Assembly (NCBI GenBank): GCA_025200525.1
Contig: CM045762.1
Coordinates: 190,427,154-190,491,153 of the forward strand
Direction: 5' to 3'
DNA: 64,000 bases
Origin: Camellia lanceoleosa
Taxonomy: Eukaryota; Streptophyta; Magnoliopsida; Ericales; Theaceae
Part shown: positions 55,961 to 64,000 of the stretch, piece after piece
Layout of the letters: each line of letters starts with the position of its first letter
Position numbering within the stretch: position 1 is the first letter of the stretch
Notes under the pieces: generated by a model
The model's input: the letters and a program-made list of their open reading frames with translations, nothing else
What the model was told of the DNA's origin: nothing
Database searches by the model: none
Position numbers and translations under genes: made by a program

Positions 55961-57801
55961 CTTGAACCTCAGGTGCTTTCTTTTTAGGCTCAAGTAAAAG
56001 TTTCATTTTCTTTTGTTTCTGTTTGCTTTTGAGACGATTTAAAGCTTGGGTCTTCTGAGGAGAGTCCCCTTGTGAGGCACTCGCACCACCTTCACAAAAG
56101 AAGAACTAAAAATAAGGCTAAAAGCATTATAAAGAAGGAAAAAAGAGAAGAAACAAGGGTATATACCTTCTTTCGAGGCAGCCCGAGTAACTCTAGGAGG
56201 AGTTGAGGCGGGAGGCAGGCATGCAGTGTGAGCACAGGAACTAAAGTGGTAAGAACAGTGGAAGAAGTAACAACTCCAACTCCTTTGGGTTTAGGCACAT
56301 CCAACACCATTAGTAGGTCTTGAGGAGAAATGGCCAAGTATACTTCCATATTGGTCACCCACCAGTTTTAGTACCTCTTCAAATGGTTACCTTGAGAAGG
56401 AAAGGGACATATTCAAACTCGAACAAGTCCTGTATAAACTTAGAACTTGCCTCTTCTAGTCTGGACCTTCGAACTTTCAAATCCCTGCTGGTAAGACTTA
56501 GGTTGGTGTTACTGCAGAGGGGTATTAGGACCCCTTGTGAGAAGCCAAATTGTCTAGTAAATTTATCAGGACAATAGGGCTCAGCAATGCATTTGTAAGC
56601 TCTGGGGTTCATGGTCCCAATAAATAACTTTCTGGGGATTAGAATAGAAGCCCATATATCTTTGTGAGCAGGTGAAGCACAGAACCTATCACTTAAGAAA
56701 TTCTTCAACCAAGATGGGCCAATGGTAGGTTCGAAGGGTCGAAAACTGTAAGAAGGAAGGGAAGCTGGAAGTTAGTGGAAGAAAGAGAAGTAAAAAAGCA
56801 AAGGTAGAAGAATAAAGTGAAGCATTGGCTAGCCTCATGCCATGAATATGAGGGTTTGGCTCAAAAAATTAAAGACATTTGGATTGTAACTCAGTGAAAT
56901 AAGCAAAAAGCCAAAGCTAAAGAATCCAAAATGACCCCCCTTGATTGGCATCTAAAGGTTTCTCATAGAAAAGAGAACAGACTCTATATATGTGACCTAG
57001 AACGTATGCAGCTAAGGCCACCTACTTTTGTAAAACAAGGGCTTTGGCAAGAGGGGCAAATTCAAGCATGATTCTCTGAGAGGAGGTGCAGAAAAGGAAA
57101 TTGCAAAGCCAATATAATATGAAAGAAAAGAATTCCCTATCAGTCACAAGGCCTTCTCTTCTATTCTCAGCCTTGACAAAATCACTATAGGATGAGTTAA
57201 GAGAGGGGAGGGAAAAAGGGACTGCTAGATCAGGATAATCTGGTCCGATGGGGGTACCAATGGGGGATAATCCTAATAGATGGAAAATGTCAAGAACAGT
57301 AGGGGCCATCATCCCACATCTAAATTGAAAGAAATAAAAGACAGAATTCCAAAAGCATAGGCCAGCAGGAATTAAGAAAGGGTCCTCTGAGATAGTTAAC
57401 CTAGATAATCGGAGGGCGTCGAGAAGGCAGAGCTCCTGAAGGTCCAGAGTCCTAGCAGGGACAACCCGATCATACCATTCTTGCCACTCCGGTCTCACCG
57501 TGGGCCAGCATTGGTAGGGACAGTTTGTCCTCTAGTTCCTCTAGTCAAGGCCACCTTCATAAAGGAGACAATGGTCTTCCAGACGTAGATATAGAGCTGG
57601 AAGCTCAGTAAGATTCTCCTTGAATATGGGCCCAAGGACATAGTCTTGTTGCACATGACGAGAAGAGATGAAGATGCGTCCGTCGATGGCACTTTTCTCC
57701 CCAGCCTTGTACTTTTCACATTCTGCTTCAATGATCCTTTTTAGGGTTACAGACGGACTTGCACGCTCTACGATTGGCACTTTTAGTGAAGAAGAAGCCA
57801 T

Positions 57802-58711
57802 TGATAGAATGCTTTCTCAGAGGACGAAGCTGAGAAAGGGAGTAGAGAGAAGTGGAAGATCGGTAGAGATAAAGGGTTTGTGTGTTGAGCGAGCGAGTGA
57901 TTTTAGAGCACGAAAATAAAAGGGTTTTAAAAGCCTTTGTGTCTGGAAGATATATCGTGTAATTCGTTAAGTACTAAAAGTACGAATACGAAGTGTTTCC
58001 TTCAATATTGATACTTTTGGAGGGAAAAACACAGCCCAGATGTTGATGCCAGCTTCGAAGTAAAAGATTTGGATTCGAAACCAGATTTTGGCGCCAAAAG
58101 TCAAATAACAACAGCTTTGAAATAGAGAAGTCGACTTCGAAGCACATTCTATACTTAAAGACGTAAGAATACTCAAGTATTTGTTTACTTCAAAGGGATT
58201 TAAGACCTGCTTTAGGTTTCTTAATGAAAGTAATGTCTTTCGAAGCAAAACTTGAGACCCTTTAAGGATGGGAATTGGTGTTCGAAACATCAAAACCAAT
58301 AGTTGGTTTGTATATATACAGAAAAGAGATTGTCTTTTGAACTGAAACAGCATGAATTGTTGTTCGAAGCAAAAATGGTCAATTTAAAACTGATTGATCA
58401 TACTAACCATGGCCATAAGTTGGTTATGATTAAAACAAGATTTAAGGGTAAGAATTGTTAAATTTGAAGCACTGATTCTAAATGAAAATCAGCAAAAACT
58501 GTCAACTTTATTCCATAAATTGGAAAATTTCATATTGGTTTTTTATAGTGTTTTCATTTAAAACGATTGAGTCCAGATTCGAAGGATAAGATTGTTCAGT
58601 TCGAAGCCCTAAATTTGCTTTCAAAGACAAACAGAGACAAGGTCAGACAACGCCAAACAAAGAGAAAAGTCTTATTTGTATTAAAGCAAAAAGTAATTAC
58701 ATCGAATGGCC
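57802..58711. promoter_or_regulatory. Region between the two Tat-3 antisense genes
   Basis: AT-rich and without coding support. The part next to 57801 reads on the - strand like a plant promoter-leader, with pyrimidine-rich CTTCTCTCTACTCCC stretches. The motif TTCGAAG recurs across the region (for example near 58054, 58132 and 58236). Confidence 0.45.
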
Positions 58712-60028
58712 CTACTTGGGTATAAATTCAAGCTCATAAAAATATGGAATAGAACAAATAACAAGATCGTGAAATTTGGTCCAACTATGATCAATGAATT
58801 TCTGTTCTTTCTTTATTCTATCCTCTATTTCTTCTATGGCTGGCTGCATGAGTTGATGTGCTCTCACTTCATAGAAGAGGTCTTCGGCCTTTATTTCGAA
58901 TGTCGCTTCTCCCAATCCTTGTTCCAACTCGTCTATATCCAAGTCATCCCAATACACAGAATCTTTATTCTTGAAGTCATCAAATTCTTCAATGAAGTTC
59001 TCTGCTTCGTACTGGGCATGAACTCGAATATATGAGAGTTGGTCCAAAGATTGAGTAGTGGCCACACAGGTCTGATGCTAGTGGAGAAGCAATGGAAGCT
59101 GGCCCAAAAACATGTGAAGCTCTACTTGGGCGAGGGGGTTTAGAATGTGACCCCGACTCAGAATGTCACATGCCCATCGAAGGTTCTTGAGAGGGATGTC
59201 ATCCTCAAGAACATTGAAAGGCAAGTGAGAGAGGGCCGCAAGCAGAAGTTGGGCTTCCTTCCGTTCAGCTGGAGTGGGGAAAAGTGGAGGTTTGTACGGA
59301 GCAAAGGCTTTGTCCGCAGAAAGGGCAAGCTTTAGCCTCTCTGTCCAGCAAGGAGTTGAGGGAGGAGAAGGTATGGAAGCCTCCACTTCGAGAGGAGGAG
59401 CCTCCACTTTAGGAGGAGGAGCAAGGGTAGAAGGAACAAGGGCATTAATATAATCGAGCCAGTCAGAAGAGCAAAGCTTCGCCTTCTGAGCTAAGAACGA
59501 TGGATTGTACCTTTGTGCCTCTTCTGGGCGTCGGGCAGCGTGCACTATCCTTGTAGGCATGGATGATGTGTACCATGCTATAAGCAGATTCTCCTCTAAA
59601 CTGCGTCGATAATCGATGGGCACGTAAGGATAGACCACCGAGCTTCGCGCATAGGAAGGAAACTCTAAAGGATCAGTGAACTCGACAAAGTGATGGTTAA
59701 TTTGCTCCCTCAAATCACAGGTCTCAGGTTTCGACCAACTTGTCCAGTTAGAAGCCCCAGAGGAAGAAGAGGCCGGAGCCTTATCCCATGCAGAGGGTTA
59801 TGAAGAAGGGCTTTCCATGTTTATATTTGGAATTTTATGAATCAAAGGATTAAGGGTGATGTGTTCGTAGTCCAAAGGTTGATAATTTGCAAAAGCATCT
59901 ATGACCTGAATATAGAAAGGTGGGTAAGGGTGGCTAATTAATGCATGGAGGTTCTTTCGACGAGGAACAACATCATCAGATGACTCTTCGTGTGCTCGAT
60001 CAATAGAGGAGAGAGTTGATTCAGCCAT
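58712..60028 (-). pseudogene. Tat-3 antisense gene 1: unrecognised protein, about 438 codons, two stops
   Basis: One frame from ATG 60028 to the stop at 58712, interrupted only by TAA near 59797 and TAG near 59077. The N-terminal half is mixed (YPPFYIQVIDAFANYQPLDY), the middle proline-rich (APPPKVEAPPLEVEASIPSPPSTP), and the end acidic and helical (WDDLDIDELEQGLGEATFEI). I do not recognise the family. The long conserved register over 1.3 kb with only two stops makes a real former gene likely. It begins about 190 bp from the 3' LTR. Confidence 0.65.
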
Positions 60029-60210
60029 AAAAGTGTATCAGTCTGTTCGAATACTAAGGTGGTGGGGGTGTTCAAAGGATTGAATGAGAGTTTAATGCAG
60101 ATGATGAATGACAGTTGCATTTCTGGAAAAATGCAAAGCCCATGCACGTTCTAAGATGTGGATAAAAGACCTTGATCCACTAATATCACCAAGTATTGGG
60201 TATATTAATG

Positions 60211-60220
60211 CGGGGGGTAA
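60211..60220 (+). other. Polypurine tract of Tat-3
   Basis: CGGGGGGTAA directly before the 3' LTR start TGTTGGC. Confidence 0.75.
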
Positions 60221-60984
60221 TGTTGGCTACATATTTTGTATAAGCCAATTACAGTTCGACACGTGGCAGAATAAGGGCAATATAGAAAGAATATTTAAGT
60301 CTTCGATCCTGATCGTACACGTGGCAGTTAGTATTGGTTATTACGAGAACTGAGTAGTAGTGAATCAACAAAGAGATGCAAGGTGATGTGGCTTTAACGA
60401 TGACTCACATTTAAATTCAAATTTGGGAGGGAAGCCTAACTGCATGTGATGGCATAGTGGAACTAATTATAAGACAACATGATCAGCGATCATGGAGGAG
60501 CAGTTCGACGGTTGGAAATGCAGTTCGATGGTCATCCTTGAGCAGTATAAATAGCAGAGAAGGCCCCAGAAAAAGCCCCAGACTCAGATCCAAAAAACCA
60601 GTCTTTCCTACTTTATTTCTTTCCATTTTTACATTTCCAGTTCTTTACATTTCCGCACTTTACAATTCCTGTATGCACTTCGTTCCTAGGAGTAATTTCA
60701 AGTAGATTGTTGTTATAAACCTCTGCGAGGCTGAGTTTGAATCATTGTAAGTTTTTCATCTTAATGAAATACTTCAGTTGTTCGTCATTTGATTGTTATT
60801 TTGCTTAATTCTCCTAAATCAAGCCACCAGTAAAAGTCCTCTTCATTAAAATTTGAAAGAACTAAAACACAATCGTCTGATAATTGGTTGGAAATTATTT
60901 TTCTGTAAGGACTGATTGATCCTTGCTGGCACGCTCGCAATTACAATAATAACCTTCGAAAGCCAAAAAGCCAAAAAGCCAACA
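60221..60984 (+). repeat. 3' LTR of Tat-3, 764 bp
   Basis: Ends TGTTGGC and GCCAACA. It is followed by AAAAA (60985-60989), matching 45576-45580. Confidence 0.9.
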
Positions 60985-61307
60985 AAAAACAAAATCAAAA
61001 TCTGATTTAAATACATAATAAACCAGAAAATAAACTAACAACTTACTTGATTAATTTCTTGAACAAACTTTTGATCAAGTCCAGTGTTTAACACTGTGTC
61101 CTTAAAACAGATTCGTCTTCTCTACGGTGCTTTCAGATTTTCAGACGTCTATCTCCCAAGATAAAATGATCAACAACGAATAAATGCAACACTACAATTT
61201 ATTCACAGAACGAACACACTTTGTTTTTATTTGACAGATAAAAATTAGACCAAAGTTTAGGAAAAAAAACCTTTTTTTTTTTTTTTTTCCAAAACCCATT
61301 TCTAGCA
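60985..61307 (-). repeat. Right part of the split Ty1/copia 3' LTR
   Basis: Continues the LTR part at 45412-45580. On the - strand it starts at TGCTAGAAATGGG (61307), after a PPT-like GTAAGGGAT. A T-run at 61271-61288 is a homopolymer in U3. Confidence 0.55.
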
Positions 61308-61919
61308 ATCCCTTACATGAATGAAATTTGATGACAACGGAAATGCAACAAAATGAAAAATTTGTCGAAAGAGTATAAATCGAAAACATCTTGCATCAAG
61401 ATAGGTAGCTTTCGGCCTTGAACCTTCCCTAGTGATAACCTATCGGACTTACTAGATAACCAATGGGCGCAATGCCTTGAATTGTTCAGCCGTTTGTGTA
61501 AGCTAAGACAATAGATTTCACATAAAATATCTTCTAACACATCGTGGTTCTCAGGGTAGTGTTCATTTTGGCCTTAAACGCTCCTGGTTGTTCATGAGTA
61601 CTTCTAGAGAATTTAGCCTCTTCATTCTCATAGAACCGGCCCCAGTTCGATACTCATATAGGTGATTCTTATTGTGAGTATCTCTTATACTCGTCTTGAT
61701 TTTATGCCTAAATCATGATATAAGTAATCATTAAAAGCTAAGCTTATCCTTAGACCCCTGCATGCAATACATGTTGCAGATATCATTCTCACCATAGGAA
61801 TGGGTAGGGAATTTTAATTCCTTGGTGATTTCTGGCGAGCCACACAAAACTTAGTTGTCCCTTTGAACTTAGTTCTTGGGATCTCCAGTCATATAAATAG
61901 GGTTACATTATGATGACTC
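61308..61919 (-). other. Copia 3' untranslated region
   Basis: Noncoding DNA between the copia pol stop and its LTR. The 75-codon frame at 61313-61540 has no family support. Confidence 0.5.
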
Positions 61920-62175
61920 TTATGTAATAGGCTTTAATCCCATCCTTTTTGATGAACTATACACTTGCTCTTTTGTCAAACCTTTTGTTAATGGATCCGT
62001 AATATTCTCTTTAGATTTTATATAATCTATTGAGATTATTCCATTTGAGAACAATTGCCTTACGGTATTATGTCGACGACGAATATGTCATGACTTACCG
62101 TTATACATATGATTTTGTGTCCTGCTATTGCAGATTGACTATCATAATGAATGCAAATAGCTGGCACAAGTTTTG
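61920..62175 (-). pseudogene. Ty1/copia pol C-terminus (RNase H end), broken
   Basis: On the - strand a frame reads NHMYNGKS, stop, HIRRRHNTVRQLL, then NGIISIDYIKSKENI, DPLTKGLTKEQV and RMGLKPIT, and stops at 61920. These are the standard last motifs of copia RNase H, including the (K)SRHI.RRHN box, where CGA has become TGA. A shifted frame before it reads HYDSQSAIA, also from RNase H. The gene is cut at 62175 by an inserted Tekay LTR. Confidence 0.85.
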
Positions 62176-64000
62176 TGTCACGCCCTCAAAATAATCCCAT
62201 AACATACATAATATTAACATGCATTGATTAAGAAAAACAAAGCATTGTTCCATTCATCAGAGTAATCTTATTAAAAGACATTACATGTAATAACGAAAGT
62301 AAATGCCCTATGGGCTTACATCTTTCCAAGCCAACACTTGGACACAAAAGTTTGAGTACTAACTCAACTACACATTAAGCCCTTGGCTTGATTTTACATG
62401 TAATATCAAAATAAATCAAAATAACAACTAACTAAGCAGAGTCTTCAACTCCAAATGATGTTCCCGTATAGGGTGAGCCACAGCCCAGCAGAAATATACT
62501 AAAGCAAATATAAGAATTGACTAAAGCAATAACATTCAATAGATGGTTAACACTTATGAATCCATTATATCACTATACAGTTTCATGACAATAAAGTCCA
62601 TGACATATTTCACTTTCCGTTATTATTCAACTTTCCAATTATATAGACATAGCTCAGAATCTGGCCAAACTATAACATGAGACTACATCTCACATAAACA
62701 TCACTTCCAATATCAATAATTCAAATGAGACTAAGACTCATTCTACAACACTTTCATAAATCAATAAGTACACATAATTGCTGTACTAGTGGAGTCCATC
62801 CCCTATCTTCTCCCAAACAGGTTTGAGAGTCCATCCCCTATTTTCCCTCAAACCATAGAGTACATCCCCTATCTCCTTCCCAACAATATGCATATACAAT
62901 GTATTAAACACTTGTCATATCACATATTCAATCAATACACAGATTTGTTGTATTAATTTATCCGTTATATTCAATGACCTATTCAATGTGATTAGTTTCA
63001 GTTTTCCCTAATCAGCATGCAATGTCTACAAAAATCACGACTATCCTCCACCGATAGCCCAAAACAGTTATTTCTAAACAGGAAATAAATGTATCAACAA
63101 ATGTAATCTCAACATTCTCATAGGTGAGTGATTAAATTATCCAACTACACCATTTAATCTCATAATTCCCCAATTTCATGAATTAAACATAATTCCACAA
63201 TTTTCCCAAAATTAATTATACAAATTAATTTATTACAACAATTAGGGCTTTTCCCTTTTTCCTCAAAATTAACCCTAAGGTTCAATTTTCTCAATTTGAC
63301 ACTATCAGTGTCATTTTTCATGACTTACAATCACATGGGATTCAATATATGAAAAATTTCCTTTTCCTCAAATTATAATTCAAACCCTAACTTTTCCCAA
63401 AATTACCAAACAACACCAACATATCAAAATGACTAAAACTTAGGACAAAACCTATAAGATGGAGTAGGGTATCCCTACCTCGAAGTGAAGAACTCAAATG
63501 GAGACGATGACCCAAAATCCAAAGTGCTCCAAACCGCCAAACTTTCAGATTAAAAACAAGCCCTCGCGACCCTCTATCTTTTTAATAAAGAACCTAGGGT
63601 AGAAATACCCTAAAAGTAGATGAAACCTAAGAGAGAAGATGTGTGGAGGGAGAGAGAACACGGACCTAGGGTTTTTAAAATAAAGGAGATAAAAAAAATG
63701 ATGTTTTAAACCGCTGCTGCGTTTTGATATATAACAGGCTCGCTCGAGCGAAGACTTGGTCGTTCGAGCGACCAGACACAGAAAACGTCGCTCGAGCGAA
63801 GAAAGTCTCGCTCGAGCCAAGAACTCGAGGCTTTAGGTCTGCAACCCAGAAGCATGCTCGAGTGACAGAATGCTCGCTCGAGCGAAGAACTCGAAAATAT
63901 ACACCTTGCTCGCTCGAGCGAAGAAAAGCTCGCTCGAGCGAAGAAATGCAACTCTCAGGTCTAACCCCAGACGCAATCACACGCTCGAGCGAAGGGAACC
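62176..64000 (-). repeat. Tekay LTR, same family as 1666-3815, inverted, runs out of the window
   Basis: Begins with TGTCACGCCCTC at 62176, the inverse of the LTR end at 3815. It stays similar to that LTR along all 1.8 kb, including the TATA box (63727-63733) and the CTCGAG array. It is inserted in copia RNase H. Since the LTR 3' end faces left, the rest of the element, if any, is beyond 64000. Confidence 0.9.
63740..63990 (-). repeat. CTCGAG palindrome array in the right Tekay LTR
   Basis: About ten copies of TCGCTCGAGCGA or variants. It differs in copy order and single bases from the array at 1850-2208. Confidence 0.85.

Larger units (their letters stand above)
54190..57801 (-). pseudogene. 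Tat-3 antisense gene 2: plant mobile domain protein with coiled-coil tail, spliced, broken
   Basis: Start MASSSLK at 57801, after a leader that looks like a normal plant 5' UTR. The mobile domain lies at about 57500-56380 (EWYDRVVPARTLDLQELCLL, FPLLGLSP-like IFHLLGLSPIG, GGSFWILQLWLFAYF, FTRQFGFSQG). A probable acceptor is at 56746 (CTTACAG). The clearest intron is 56166-56090 (GAAG|GTATAT to GTGAAG|GTGG, 77 bp). After it comes a lysine- and glutamate-rich part with a (TTC/GAA)n run at 55918-55960 and two similar units (KRRKRVTVFFSDL and KKRRKMTVSPFEL). The C-terminus (54612-54190) looks like a coiled coil. Stops at 57541, 57529, 57022 and 54670, and several frameshifts, break it. Confidence 0.7.
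45581..60984 (+). mobile_element. Tat-3: complete Tat-lineage retrotransposon, 15.4 kb, + strand
   Basis: LTRs of 786 and 764 bp with TGTT(A/G)GC...GCCAACA ends, primer-binding site, gag, protease, RT, two RNase H domains, integrase, two antisense genes and a polypurine tract. The coding regions have many stops and frameshifts, and the LTRs differ by substitutions and short indels, so it is older than Tat-2. It lies in a copia LTR. Confidence 0.9.

Noticed and set aside
56241..56390. A second intron in the Tat-3 antisense gene (AAG|GTAACC to TTTAG|TTCC)
   Set aside because: The phases do not fit, and the segment reads as coding (WWVTNMEVYLAIS) after a frameshift, so it is more likely a broken exon.
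61313..61540. 75-codon - strand frame
   Set aside because: Lies in the copia 3' untranslated region and shows no known motif.
1..64000. tRNA, rRNA or host housekeeping genes
   Set aside because: None seen. The only tRNA-related pieces are the short primer-binding sites of the elements.

Overview
The window is repeat-rich nuclear DNA from a flowering plant, most likely a eudicot. It looks like pericentromeric or other heterochromatic DNA built almost wholly of nested LTR retrotransposons. I see no host single-copy gene, tRNA or rRNA. The species cannot be named from the sequence. The lineage calls rest on protein motifs (integrase DDE and chromodomain, YVDD/YIDD reverse transcriptase, dual RNase H, aspartic protease, antisense plant-mobile-domain genes), on LTR termini, and on primer-binding and polypurine sites.

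Layout. 1-3815: 3' end of a Ty3 chromovirus of Tekay type on the + strand (integrase-chromodomain, polypurine tract, 2.1-kb LTR). 3816-5777: AT-rich DNA plus a possible LTR fragment. 5778-41775: a compound block of Tat/Ogre-lineage elements on the - strand, arranged LTR A (5778-9618), full internal region (9619-22345), LTR B (22346-25223), truncated internal region (25224-25838 and 35492-37888), LTR C (37889-41775). A second Tat element with short 407-bp LTRs (Tat-2, 25844-35486, 5-bp duplication TACGG) sits inside the truncated part. 41776-43813: polypurine tract and LTR of a second Tekay-type family, abutting LTR C directly. 44047-45346: a non-autonomous Mutator-like element with a perfect 9-bp duplication and a captured gene fragment. 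45412-62175: remains of a - strand Ty1/copia element whose 3' LTR is split by a complete + strand Tat element (Tat-3, 45581-60984, duplication AAAAA). 62176-64000: a Tekay LTR of the left-hand family, inverted, lying in the copia pol gene.

The most interesting content is antisense coding. All three Tat elements carry, between integrase and 3' LTR, spliced genes on the strand opposite gag-pol. The Tat-2 gene (26606-28699) reads as an intact 643-residue protein through three exons with canonical introns, although the element's own gag-pol is broken and most of gag is missing. Tat-1 carries a decayed plant-mobile-domain gene with a clear 149-bp intron. Tat-3 carries two antisense genes in 6 kb. 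The same 3' regions hold satellite-like tandem arrays (57, 50 and 119 bp).

Other notable features are a perfect LTR hairpin kept by a compensatory base-pair change, palindromic CTCGAG arrays upstream of Tekay promoters, mosaic LTRs with mismatched flanks that suggest recombination between elements, and stop codons that mostly replace Gln or Arg codons. Apart from the first integrase frame and the Tat-2 antisense gene, every retrotransposon gene here is interrupted.
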